A DNA stretch of 64,000 nt, from assembly GCF_019890635.1 (NCBI RefSeq), contig NZ_JAIOAB010000003.1, positions 62,001-126,000 of the forward strand, written 5' to 3'. This DNA is from Streptomyces sennicomposti. GTDB taxonomy: Bacteria > Actinomycetota > Actinomycetes > Streptomycetales > Streptomycetaceae. The notes beneath the pieces are model-generated. The model saw nothing but the letters and a program-made list of their open reading frames with translations. It made no database searches and was not told where the DNA came from. The translations under genes and the position numbers were made by a program. This document shows, one piece after another, positions 33,418 to 41,602 of the stretch; the stretch's first letter is position 1; the number at the start of each line of letters is the position of its first letter.

Positions 33418-34740
33418 ATGACGTCATGGACCCGTGGACCCCTCGCCGCGCTCGCGGCCTCGGTCCTGCTGTGCGCCGGCGCGGCCGGCTGCGGTTCGGG
33501 CGGTGCGCGGGGCGGCGGCGCGGAGGAGTCGCCGTCGCCGGTGGGCAAGGTCGTCGACCGCGCCGACGAGGAGGGGCGGCCCTACCGCGAGGTGGCCCAG
33601 CAGGAGGCGCCCGAGGTCGGCGTCGAGGTACGGCCCGACGCCGACGGCAGCTGGGACGTGCGGCTGACCGTCCGCCGCTTCCGCTTCTCCCCGGCCGGCA
33701 CGGTCGCACGGCCCGCGGCCGGACGCGGCCTCGCCCACCTGCTGGTGGACGGCCGCCTGGTCGGCCGCCTGCGCACCCCCGACTACCGCCTCCCCGCCCG
33801 CCTCGTCCCCCGCGGCACCCACCACGTCACCGCCCGCCTCTACGCCGACGACGACACGGTGTGGGCGGTGGCGGGCCGCCCGGTCCAGAGCACGGCGGAC
33901 ATCACGGCGTCGGGGCTTGCGCCGGGGGCCGCGCCGTCGGGGGAGGAGTCGTCTCCGGGGGCCGTGGGGACCACGGGGGAGGGGGCGGTGCCGTCTTCCG
34001 GCGCCGTGGGGACCACGGGGGCCGGGGCGGGGCCGGGTGCGCCGAGCGCGTCGGCTGCGGGGGTGGGGGCCGGTGTGCCTTCGGGGCTGGGGCGGACCGG
34101 TCCGGCCGGTGCGGGCCCTGGTCCAGTCCCGGGGGGACGGGGTTCGGCTTCTGCCTCGGTTTCGGGGTGGCGCGGTTCGGTCGGTTCCGCCTCGGTTTCG
34201 GGGTGGCGCGGTTCGGTCGGTTCCGCCTCGGTTTCGGGGTGGCGCGGTTCGGTCGGTTCCGCCTCGGTTTCGGGGTGGCCCGACCCGGTCGGTTCCGCTT
34301 CGTCCTCGGGACGGCTGGGGGCTGCGGCGTCCTCGGGTGCGGGTGGCGGTGCGGGCACGGGTTCGAGCGGAGGGCCGGAGGACACGGTGAGCCTGGGACC
34401 GGCCCGGGGTGCGCCGGGCGGCGACGAGGGCGCGGTCGCGGTCCCGCGTACACCGGCGGCGACCCTGGTTCCGGTGGCCACCACGGTCCCGGCGGCGGCG
34501 ACCAGGGTCCCGGCGGTGGCCTCGCGAGCGGCGGCGGTCACGGTTCCGGCGACGGCGATCGCGGTCCCGGCGGTGGCCTCGCGCGCGGTGGCGACCACGG
34601 TTCCGGCGGTGGCCCGGGAGGCGGTCGCGAGCGTGGCGGACGCCGCCGAACGGGCGGCCGGTGCGGCGCGGGGCGCGGGCATCGCGGTGGCGGGCGGTGC
34701 GGGGCGCGGTTCACCCCCGTGGCCGGGGGATGCATCATGA
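33418..34740 (+). CDS. Lipoprotein with long repetitive tail
   Basis: The protein has 440 residues. A lipoprotein signal ends in AGAAGC with Cys25. Residues ~35-165 form a compact domain with VDGRLVGRLRTPDYRLPARL and HHVTARLYADDD strands, which resemble a small Ig- or cupredoxin-like fold. The remaining ~270 residues are low complexity: Gly/Ser/Val repeats (GSASVSGWRGSV, 36-bp DNA units) then an Ala/Val/Pro region. The ATG at 33418 gives the lipobox. The stop overlaps the TetR start as ATGA. The function is unknown; the tail may span the wall. Confidence 0.7.
   Translation: MTSWTRGPLAALAASVLLCAGAAGCGSGGARGGGAEESPSPVGKVVDRADEEGRPYREVAQQEAPEVGVEVRPDADGSWDVRLTVRRFRFSPAGTVARPAAGRGLAHLLVDGRLVGRLRTPDYRLPARLVPRGTHHVTARLYADDDTVWAVAGRPVQSTADITASGLAPGAAPSGEESSPGAVGTTGEGAVPSSGAVGTTGAGAGPGAPSASAAGVGAGVPSGLGRTGPAGAGPGPVPGGRGSASASVSGWRGSVGSASVSGWRGSVGSASVSGWRGSVGSASVSGWPDPVGSASSSGRLGAAASSGAGGGAGTGSSGGPEDTVSLGPARGAPGGDEGAVAVPRTPAATLVPVATTVPAAATRVPAVASRAAAVTVPATAIAVPAVASRAVATTVPAVAREAVASVADAAERAAGAARGAGIAVAGGAGRGSPPWPGDAS
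34147..34305 (+). repeat. 36-bp coding tandem repeats in the lipoprotein gene
   Basis: Three units of 36 bp begin at 34183, 34219 and 34255, flanked by degenerate copies. The first two are identical and encode GSASVSGWRGSV. They are likely to vary in number by slippage. Confidence 0.85.
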
Positions 34741-35498
34741 TGCCCGTGCACCAAGCGACCTCGCTCCGCCGCGCCCCCGTGCAGCGGCGCAGCGCCGAAC
34801 GGCTGACCAGGATCCTCGACGCCTGCGCCGACCTCCTCGACGAGGTCGGCTACGACGCGCTGAGCACCCGCGCCGTGGCCCAACGCGCCGGCGTGCCGAT
34901 CGGCTCCGTCTACCGTTTCTTCGGCAACAAGCGGGCGATGGCCGACGCGCTCGCCCAGCGCAACCTGGAGCGGTACACCGAGCGGGTGCTGGAGCGCCTG
35001 AAGAGGACCGCCGGCGAGGACGCGGACCCGTCGGCGGAGACGGACGGGGGCGTCCAGGGCGTCCAGGGCACCCAGGGCGTCCAGGGCACCCAGGGCGTCC
35101 AGGGCACCCAGGGCGTCCAGGGCGTCCAGGGCGCCCAGGGTGCCCAGGGTGCCCAGGGCGTCCACTGGCACGTCGCCGTGGACGCCGTCCTGGACGAGTA
35201 CCTGGCCATGAAGCGGACCGCGCCCGGCTTCTCCCTGGTCGACTTCGGCAACCAGATCCCCCTCGGCACCCGCCACGCCGAGCCCAACCACCGCGTGGCC
35301 CGCCGCCTCATCCAGTTGCTCTCCGGCCACCTCCACCGGGAGCCGGACGAGGATCTGCGCCGCGTCTTCCTGATCGCAGTCGAGACCGCCGACACCCTGG
35401 TCCAACTCGCCTTCCGCGTCGACCCCGAGGGCGACGAGAAGATCATCGCGGAGACCCGGGAACTGCTGCGGGCCTACCTGGGCCGCGTACTGGACTGA
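34737..35498 (+). CDS. TetR-family regulator with a collagen-like insert
   Basis: The protein has 253 residues. The TetR helix-turn-helix is at about 17-65 (RLTRILDACADLLDEVGYDA ... GVPIGSVYRFFGNKRAMA, quoted in part). Residues 105-142 are twelve Gly-X-Gln triplets (GVQ, GTQ, GAQ) encoded by 9-bp repeats, inserted between the DNA-binding domain and the ligand-binding helices, which resume at about 143 (HWHVAVDAVLDEYLAM). Such an insert is not a normal part of the TetR fold. The gene is translationally coupled to the lipoprotein upstream by ATGA. The target is unknown. Confidence 0.88.
   Translation: MMPVHQATSLRRAPVQRRSAERLTRILDACADLLDEVGYDALSTRAVAQRAGVPIGSVYRFFGNKRAMADALAQRNLERYTERVLERLKRTAGEDADPSAETDGGVQGVQGTQGVQGTQGVQGTQGVQGVQGAQGAQGAQGVHWHVAVDAVLDEYLAMKRTAPGFSLVDFGNQIPLGTRHAEPNHRVARRLIQLLSGHLHREPDEDLRRVFLIAVETADTLVQLAFRVDPEGDEKIIAETRELLRAYLGRVLD
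35049..35156 (+). repeat. 9-bp tandem repeats encoding Gly-X-Gln
   Basis: Twelve in-frame 9-bp units (GGCGTCCAG, GGCACCCAG, GGCGCCCAG and close variants), partly as an alternating 18-bp pattern. They produce the collagen-like segment of the TetR protein. Confidence 0.95.
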
Positions 35499-35809
35499 GC
35501 GCGGGACGCGTCCGCGTCGGCCGGACAGGCGCCGGCCGGCGGCACGCCGCGCACGCCCGGCCGCTCCGGGGGAGCGGGCCCGCGTCGGCCCCGGGAGACC
35601 CGCGCCGCGCAGGGCTTGATCCCGACAACCGACCCTGGCCCGGCCGGGCCAGGCCCCTGGCGGGGCCGTGCCCGGGGTCGCTGGGGGGGGCGCCCCGAGG
35701 CCGCCCCCGGACATCTCCGCCCCCGGCGGGGAGCCGCCTGCTCCGCACGGGTGGTCTTTCGCGGCGCGTCGCGCCGGGGTGCCGTGGCGGGGAGGGGCGG
35801 TGTGAAAGA
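35499..35809. other. Intergenic region with two hairpins
   Basis: No gene is seen. CCTGGCCCGGCCGGGCCAGG at 35634-35653 is a perfect 20-bp palindrome, directly followed by GGCCCC-TGGC-GGGGCC (35652-35667). These may terminate the lipoprotein-TetR operon. Confidence 0.5.
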
Positions 35810-35851
35810 GAGTCAGGTGAAAGAGCGATTTGTATGAAAATCGTCTGACTC
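35810..35851 (+). promoter_or_regulatory. Long imperfect hairpin before the secreted-protein gene
   Basis: GAGTCAG (35810-35816) pairs with CTGACTC (35845-35851), and CGATTT pairs with AAATCG inside. The structure ends one base before the GGAGGAG ribosome site, and the arms contain GTGAAAGAG twice. It could be an operator or an RNA structure that hides or presents the ribosome site. Confidence 0.5.
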
Positions 35852-35863
35852 GGAGGAGCGCGC

Positions 35864-36568
35864 ATGCCCACCCTGACGATCCCACGGACCCTCGGCTCCC
35901 GTGCCGGCGCCGTCGCGGCCCTGACGGCCCTCACCGCGGTGGGCGCCACGTGGCTGTCCGCGCCGGACGCCATGGCGCAGGGGGAAGCCGGCGACATCAA
36001 GATCCACCGCGCGGGCGTGCCGTTCGGCGTCTCGAAGGACGACCCCGTCGTCTGCCGGTTCTACCTCGACGCCGTCAACTTCGACGTCCTCCCCACCATC
36101 GGCTACACCATCCAGGCCCAGCCCCCGCTGCCCACCCGGGCCACCGTCACCGGCACCATCCCGCTCGCCAACGGCGCCGGCCACACCGACCCGCTGATGC
36201 TCTCCGACGGCCAGTACAAGCTGATCTGGACCGTGGCGGGCATCTCCAAGGAGAAGCTGTTCCGCGTCGACTGCCACGACGAGGAGCACCAGCAGGGCGC
36301 CCAGGGCCCCGGCCGCCAGATCGACGACCAGAGCCGCGGCGACGGCGACCAGGACCACGACGACAATGGCCAGCGCGGCGGCGCCGCCCCGGGCCACGAC
36401 GGGCAGGGCGGCGGCCCCAAGGGCGGTGTGCACGCGGGCGGCGGCGGTCTGGCCAGCGCGGCCGACGCCTTCTCCCCGGTCGCCGGGGCCGCGGCCGTCG
36501 GCCTGGTGGTGGTCAGCGGGGTCGCGTACTTCCGGCTGATCCGCCGGCGCCCCCATGGCGCCGCGTAG
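35864..36568 (+). CDS. Secreted, C-terminally membrane-anchored protein of unknown function
   Basis: The protein has 234 residues. The signal peptide ends DAMAQ (~39). A beta-rich domain of ~100 residues follows (FGVSKDDPVVCRFYLDAVNF; two Cys, in VCRFY and VDCHD, that can form a disulfide). A long polar Asp/His/Gly/Gln-rich linker (~140-200) precedes a single membrane helix and an RRRPHGAA tail. It looks like a sortase substrate but lacks an obvious LPXTG or LAXTG. The 3' end overlaps the sortase gene, implying joint function. The ATG at 35864 has a strong GGAGGAG. Confidence 0.75.
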   Translation: MPTLTIPRTLGSRAGAVAALTALTAVGATWLSAPDAMAQGEAGDIKIHRAGVPFGVSKDDPVVCRFYLDAVNFDVLPTIGYTIQAQPPLPTRATVTGTIPLANGAGHTDPLMLSDGQYKLIWTVAGISKEKLFRVDCHDEEHQQGAQGPGRQIDDQSRGDGDQDHDDNGQRGGAAPGHDGQGGGPKGGVHAGGGGLASAADAFSPVAGAAAVGLVVVSGVAYFRLIRRRPHGAA

Positions 36569-37250
36569 GCGCCGACGCAGGCCCTGGCACCGGACCCGCG
36601 CCTACCGCCTGGTCAGGACGGCCGCCCTGACGGCCGTCCTGGTGACGGCGGGGGTCCGGTGTGGGGGGCACCACGAGCACGACGCACCCGACCGCGCGGC
36701 CGGCCCCGCCGCGGCGGCCCGCGCCGGCACGGACGACGAGGGCGCGGACGCCACCGCCTCGCCGCACGACACGGCCCCGCCGCCCGCACCGCTGCCGCCC
36801 TCCAAGGCGACCTCGCTGCGCATCCCCTCCCTCGGCATCGACGCCCCGACCATCGGCGTCGGCCTCGACGCGCACCGGCAGCTCGGGACCCCGCCGGTCG
36901 ACAAGCCCAAGCTGGTCGGCTGGTACGAGGGCGGCCCCACCCCGGGCGAGTCCGGCACCGCCCTCGCGGTCGGGCACCGCGACACCACGACCGGCGCCGC
37001 CGTCTTCGCCGCGCTCGGCCAGGTGGAGCCGGGCCGCACCATCGAGGTGCGGCGCGCGGACGGCCGTACCGCCGTCTACACCGTGGACAAGGTGCGCGTC
37101 TTCGACAAGGACCGCTTCCCGGACAAGGAGGTGTACGGCCCCTCCCGCCGCCCCGAGCTGCACGTCATCACCTGCGGCGGCCTCTACACCCGCCGCACCG
37201 GGTACTCCAGCAACGTCGTGGTCTTCGCCCATCTGACGGCCACGAAGTGA
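36555..37250 (+). CDS. Class F sortase
   Basis: The 231-residue membrane-tethered transpeptidase has a basic N-terminus and one helix (~20-36), a Pro/Ala/Asp-rich spacer, then the sortase domain from about residue 85 (LRIPSLGIDAPTIGVGLD). Catalytic His141 lies in AVGHRDT, Cys207 in VITCGG and Arg a few residues later in YTRRTGYSSN. Class F enzymes are an actinobacterial group with few known substrates. The gene overlaps the preceding secreted protein by 14 bp, making that protein the best candidate substrate. Confidence 0.9.
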   Translation: MAPRRRRRRPWHRTRAYRLVRTAALTAVLVTAGVRCGGHHEHDAPDRAAGPAAAARAGTDDEGADATASPHDTAPPPAPLPPSKATSLRIPSLGIDAPTIGVGLDAHRQLGTPPVDKPKLVGWYEGGPTPGESGTALAVGHRDTTTGAAVFAALGQVEPGRTIEVRRADGRTAVYTVDKVRVFDKDRFPDKEVYGPSRRPELHVITCGGLYTRRTGYSSNVVVFAHLTATK

Positions 37251-37538
37251 GCCCGGGCGGCAGGAGCCCAGGCGGCCGAGGCCGGGTCGCCCGAAGCCCG
37301 GGCGGTAGGGCGGCGGGCCGGGGCGGCCCCCGAGCCGCCGCCCCGGCCGGCCGCCGCCCCCGCACCCCCGAGCCACCCCATCTCAACAGGTGGACGCCCA
37401 CGCCCGATCATGTCCGGTGTCTTCCCCCGAGTGCGTACATTCCGTTAACTTCCGTGACTCACACGCCCCGTACGACCCGCACGGGGCGTCCGACGCGCGG
37501 AGCCGCAGCGCTCTGGTGAGTCCCCGAAGGCATGCTTC
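37251..37538 (+). promoter_or_regulatory. Leader region of the orphan ABC ATPase with hairpin
   Basis: Between the sortase and ABC genes lies a 9-bp perfect stem, ACGCCCCGT (37463-37471) with ACGGGGCGT (37481-37489) and a 9-nt loop, 50 bp before the ATG. A TTCCGT-TAAC-TTCCGT direct repeat lies just upstream. Either could serve in termination or regulation. Confidence 0.45.
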
Positions 37539-38900
37539 ATGACACGCGCCATCTCTCTGCACGACGTGAGCAAGACCTACGGCACCAAGGGCGGCCGGGT
37601 GGTGGACCGGCTGTCGCTCGACATCGCACCGGGGGAGTTCCTCGTCCTGCTCGGCCCCTCCGGCTGCGGCAAGTCCACCGTCCTGCGGATGATCGCGGGA
37701 CTGGAGGAGATCACCGAGGGGCAGTTGCTGCTCGACGGCGAGTACGCCAACGACCTGCCGCCCGCCGGGCGGGACATGGCGATGGTCTTCCAGAACTTCG
37801 CGCTCTACCCGAACATGACCAGCCGCGACAACATCGGCTTCCCGCTGCGCATCGAGTCGCCCGGCGCGGACCACGGCGCACGCGTCGGCGCCACCGCCCG
37901 GATGCTCGGCATCGAGGACCTGCTCGACCGCTTCCCCGGCCAGCTCTCCGGCGGCGAGCGCCAGCGGGTGGCCATGGGCCGGGCCATCGCCCGCCACCCC
38001 TCCGCCTTCCTGATGGACGAGCCGCTGTCCAACCTCGACGCCAAGCTCCGCAACCATCTGCGCGCCGAGATAGCCAAGCTGACCCGGCAGTTGAAGGTCA
38101 CCACCGTCTACGTCACCCACGACCAGTCCGAGGCCATGTCGCTCGGCGACCGGGTCGCCGTGCTGCGCGGCGGCGTCCTCCAGCAGGTGGACACCCCGCG
38201 CGCGGTGTACGGGCTGCCCCGCAACGTCTTCGTCGCCGCCTTCGTCGGCACCCCGCGCATCAACCTGCTGCGCGGTCTGGTCCGCGCCCCGCTGGACGGC
38301 GCCATGACCGTCAGCCTCGGCAAGCAGTTCCTGCGGCTGCCCGAACCGCTCACCATGGACCACCAGTTGCTGCGCGTGCAGCAGGGCCGGGAGGTCATCG
38401 TGGGCCTGCGCTCGGAGGCGGTGCGGATCGCGAAGCCGAGCGCCGCCCGGCCCGGCGAGGTGCCGCTCACCGGACTGGTGGAGCACCTGGAGTTCCAGGG
38501 CCACGAGGTCCTCGTCCACTTCGACACCGGCTCCCGCCCCGCCGTCGTACCGGACCTGGAGGCCCCGCGCCCGGCCCGCCGCCCGGCGCGCAGGCGGCGG
38601 CGCGACGGCGGCACGGCCCTGGAGTGGCTGCGGGAGCGGGCGGGCGCCCTGCGCGCCGGGTCGTCCGTGGCCCTGCTCGACCGCGCCGCCGAGGCCGAGG
38701 CGCCCGGCGGGCCGGACGCCCCCGCCGCGCCGGAGCCGCGGCTGCCCGGCGACCTCGTCGTGCGCACCACGCCGGACCTCCGGCTGCGGCACGGCATGCA
38801 GGTGCCGCTCCTGGTCGACCTCGCCCACCTGTTCGTCTTCGACCAGCACGGCGAGCGGATCTGCCCGGCCCCGGACCATCTGCCCGACCTGGAGGAGTGA
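37539..38900 (+). CDS. MsiK/UgpC-type sugar ABC transporter ATPase, orphan
   Basis: The protein has 453 residues. Walker A GPSGCGKST is at about 39-47, Q-loop MVFQNFALYPNM, signature LSGGERQRVAMGRA and Walker B AFLMDEPLSNLDAK. The C-terminal TOBE/MalK-type domain follows and is interrupted by an Arg/Pro-rich stretch (about 345-410), making it some 75 residues longer than typical MsiK. No permease or binding protein is adjacent, so it may energise several sugar importers, as MsiK does, or serve one encoded elsewhere. Confidence 0.88.
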   Translation: MTRAISLHDVSKTYGTKGGRVVDRLSLDIAPGEFLVLLGPSGCGKSTVLRMIAGLEEITEGQLLLDGEYANDLPPAGRDMAMVFQNFALYPNMTSRDNIGFPLRIESPGADHGARVGATARMLGIEDLLDRFPGQLSGGERQRVAMGRAIARHPSAFLMDEPLSNLDAKLRNHLRAEIAKLTRQLKVTTVYVTHDQSEAMSLGDRVAVLRGGVLQQVDTPRAVYGLPRNVFVAAFVGTPRINLLRGLVRAPLDGAMTVSLGKQFLRLPEPLTMDHQLLRVQQGREVIVGLRSEAVRIAKPSAARPGEVPLTGLVEHLEFQGHEVLVHFDTGSRPAVVPDLEAPRPARRPARRRRRDGGTALEWLRERAGALRAGSSVALLDRAAEAEAPGGPDAPAAPEPRLPGDLVVRTTPDLRLRHGMQVPLLVDLAHLFVFDQHGERICPAPDHLPDLEE

Positions 38901-38959
38901 ACCGGCGGGGGAGGTGCGGGGTGATCCGGCGGACACTTCCCGGCGGTCTCTGGCGCCCA

Positions 38960-38980
38960 AAAACTATCGGCGCTAGTTTA
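38960..38980. promoter_or_regulatory. Operator upstream of the dehydrogenase pair
   Basis: AAAACTA-N7-TAGTTTA palindrome, 91-111 bp before the aldehyde dehydrogenase start. It agrees with the site at 44095-44115 at 16 of 21 positions, so the TetR at 43428-44069 may bind both. Confidence 0.65.
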
Positions 38981-39070
38981 TGGGCCTGTCGGTAGGTTGT
39001 GACGCGGACGAAGCGACCGCGGTCCACGGACCCGGACGATGCCGCCCCCGCCCCCAAGGAGCGCAGCACC

Positions 39071-40459
39071 ATGAAGGCACACGACGGCATGTACATCGAC
39101 GGCGCCTGGCGGCCCGCCGCGGGCCGGGACGTCATCGAGGTGGTGAACCCGGCCGACGAACAGGTCATCGCCACCGTCCCCGCGGGCACCGCCGAGGACG
39201 TGGCCGCGGCGGTGCGCGCCGCCCGCGCCGCCCTGCCCGGCTGGGCCGCCGCCCCGCCCGCCGAACGGGCCGCGCGCCTGGCCGCCCTGCGGGACGTGCT
39301 CGCCGCCCGCAAGGACGAGATCGCCGAGACCGTCACCGCCGAACTGGGCTCGCCCCCGGCGTTCTCGCAGGCGGTGCACGCGAGCGTGCCGATCGCGGTG
39401 GCCGGCTCCTACGCCGACCTCGCGGCGACGTACGCCTTCGAGGAGAAGGTCGGCAACTCCACCGTGTTCCACGAGCCGGTCGGCGTGGTCGGCGCGATCA
39501 CCCCCTGGAACTACCCCCTGCACCAGATCGTCGCCAAGGTCGCCCCCGCGCTGGCCGCCGGCTGCACGGTCGTCCTCAAGCCCGCCGAGGACACCCCGCT
39601 GACCGCCCAGCTGTTCGCCGAGGCGGTCGACGAGGCCGGGATCCCGGCCGGCGTCGTCAACCTGGTCACCGGCCTCGGCCCGGTCGCCGGCCAGGCCCTC
39701 GCCGAGCACCCGGACGTCGACCTGGTCTCCTTCACCGGCTCCACGGCCGTCGGCAAGCGGATCGGCGCGGCGGCCGGCGCCGCCGTCAAGCGGGTCGCCC
39801 TGGAACTCGGCGGCAAGTCCGCCAACGTCATCCTGCCCAGCGCCGACCTCGCCAAGGCGGTCAACGTCGGCGTCGCCAACGTCATGTCCAACTCCGGCCA
39901 GACGTGCAGCGCCTGGACCCGCATGCTGGTCCACCGCGACCGGTACGACGAGGCGGTGCGCCTCGCCGCCGCCGCTGCCGCCAAGTACGGCGACCGGATC
40001 GGCCCGCTGGTCAACGCCAAGCAGCTCCAGCGGGTGCGCGGCTACATCGACCAGGGCGTCGCCGAGGGCGCGCGCCTAGTCGCCGGCGGCCCCGAAGCCC
40101 CGCGCGAGCGCGGCTACTTCGTCAGCCCGACCGTCCTCGCCGACGTCACGCCCGACATGACCGTCGCCCAGGAGGAGATCTTCGGCCCGGTCCTGTCGGT
40201 CCTGCGCTACGACGACGAGGACGACGCCCTGCGCATCGCCAACGGCACGGTCTACGGCCTGGCTGGCGCGGTGTGGGCGGGCGACGAGGCGGAGGCGGTC
40301 GCCTTCGCCCGCCGGATGGACACCGGCCAGGTCGACATCAACGGCGGCCGGTTCAACCCGCTGGCCCCCTTCGGCGGTTACAAGCAGTCCGGCGTCGGCC
40401 GGGAACTCGGCCGGCACGGACTGGCCGAGTACCTCCAGACCAAGTCCCTCCAGTTCTAA
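39071..40459 (+). CDS. NAD(P)-dependent aldehyde dehydrogenase
   Basis: The protein has 462 residues of the standard ALDH fold. The cofactor-binding segment is [20 protein letters not shown] and [11 protein letters not shown]. The general base Glu245 lies in [10 protein letters not shown] and the catalytic Cys279 in NSGQTCSA. It oxidises an aldehyde to the acid. The next gene is a Zn alcohol dehydrogenase 14 bp downstream, so an alcohol could be oxidised in two steps. The ATG at 39071 follows AAGGAGCGC. The specific aldehyde is not predictable. Confidence 0.93.
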   Translation: MKAHDGMYIDGAWRPAAGRDVIEVVNPADEQVIATVPAGTAEDVAAAVRAARAALPGWAAAPPAERAARLAALRDVLAARKDEIAETVTAELGSPPAFSQAVHASVPIAVAGSYADLAATYAFEEKVGNSTVFHEPVGVVGAITPWNYPLHQIVAKVAPALAAGCTVVLKPAEDTPLTAQLFAEAVDEAGIPAGVVNLVTGLGPVAGQALAEHPDVDLVSFTGSTAVGKRIGAAAGAAVKRVALELGGKSANVILPSADLAKAVNVGVANVMSNSGQTCSAWTRMLVHRDRYDEAVRLAAAAAAKYGDRIGPLVNAKQLQRVRGYIDQGVAEGARLVAGGPEAPRERGYFVSPTVLADVTPDMTVAQEEIFGPVLSVLRYDDEDDALRIANGTVYGLAGAVWAGDEAEAVAFARRMDTGQVDINGGRFNPLAPFGGYKQSGVGRELGRHGLAEYLQTKSLQF

Positions 40460-40473
40460 GGGAGTCACGAGTC

Positions 40474-41556
40474 ATGGCCGTACGCGCCGCCGTCCTGCCC
40501 GCCATCGGGGCCCCGCTGGAGATCACCTCCGTGGAGCTGCCCGAACCCGGACCCGGCCAGGTCCGTCTGCGCCTGGCCGCCGCCGGGGTCTGCCACTCCG
40601 ACCTGTCGCTGACCAACGGCACCATGCGGGTCCCGGTGCCCGCCGTCCTCGGCCACGAGGGCGCCGGCACCGTGCTCGCCGTCGGCGAGGGCGTCGGCCA
40701 CGTCGCGCCCGGCGACTGTGTGGTCCTCAACTGGGCGCCGTCCTGCGGAACATGCCACGCCTGCTCGCTCGGCGAGGTGTGGCTGTGCGCCAATGCGCTC
40801 AACGGCGCCGCCGACGTCTACGCCCGCACCGCCGACGGTATCGAGCTGCACCCCGGGCTGAACGTCGCCGCCTTCGCCGAGGAGACCGTCGTCGCCGCCT
40901 CCTGCGTCCTGCCGCTGCCCGAGGGCGTCCCGCTCACCGACGCCGCCCTCCTCGGCTGCGCCGTCCTCACCGGCTACGGCGCGATCCACCACGCGGCGAA
41001 GGTCCGGCCCGGGGAGACCGTGGCCGTCTTCGGCGTCGGCGGAGTCGGCCTCGCCACCCTCCAGGCGGCCCGGATCGCGGGCGCCGAACGGATCGTCGCC
41101 GTCGACGTGTCCCCGGAGAAGGAGGAACTGGCGCGCACCGCGGGCGCCACGGACTACGTCGTCGCCTCCGAGAACACGCCCCGCGAGATCCGCGCCCTCA
41201 CCGGGAAGCAAGGCGTCGACGTCGCGGTGGAGTGCGTGGGCCGCGCCGTCACCATCCGCGCCGCCTGGGAGTCCACCCGCCGGGGCGGCCGTACGACGGT
41301 CGTCGGCATCGGCGGCAAGGACGAACAGGTCACCTTCAACGCCCTGGAGATCTTCCACTGGGGCCGCACCCTCACCGGCTGCGTCTACGGCAACTCCGAC
41401 CCGGCCCGGGACCTCCCCGTCCTCGCCGACCACGTCCGCACCGGCCGCCTGGACCTGAGCGCCCTGGTGACCGAACGCATCGCCCTGGACGGCATCCCGG
41501 CCGCCTTCGAGAACATGACGGCCGGCAAGGGCGGCCGCTCCCTGGTGGTGTTCTGA
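40474..41556 (+). CDS. Zinc-dependent alcohol dehydrogenase (class III-like MDR)
   Basis: The protein has 360 residues. Catalytic zinc ligands are Cys40 (GVCHSD) and His61 (LGHEGAG), with a later Cys (GCAVLTGYGA). The structural-zinc loop has four Cys (SCGTCHACSLGEVWLC). The Rossmann motif VFGVGGVGLA follows. The chain resembles NDMA- or mycothiol-type class III dehydrogenases of actinobacteria. It is in an operon with the aldehyde dehydrogenase, separated by 14 bp containing a GGGAG ribosome site. Confidence 0.92.
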   Translation: MAVRAAVLPAIGAPLEITSVELPEPGPGQVRLRLAAAGVCHSDLSLTNGTMRVPVPAVLGHEGAGTVLAVGEGVGHVAPGDCVVLNWAPSCGTCHACSLGEVWLCANALNGAADVYARTADGIELHPGLNVAAFAEETVVAASCVLPLPEGVPLTDAALLGCAVLTGYGAIHHAAKVRPGETVAVFGVGGVGLATLQAARIAGAERIVAVDVSPEKEELARTAGATDYVVASENTPREIRALTGKQGVDVAVECVGRAVTIRAAWESTRRGGRTTVVGIGGKDEQVTFNALEIFHWGRTLTGCVYGNSDPARDLPVLADHVRTGRLDLSALVTERIALDGIPAAFENMTAGKGGRSLVVF

Positions 41557-41559
41557 CCG

Positions 41560-41590
41560 CGCCCGCCCCGCACGCCGTACGGGACGGGCG
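41560..41590. terminator. Bidirectional terminator after the dehydrogenase operon
   Basis: CGCCCGCCCC pairs with GGGACGGGCG (one mismatch) around an 11-nt loop, between two convergent genes. Confidence 0.6.
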
Positions 41591-41602
41591 CCCGCGAGCC
41601 GG

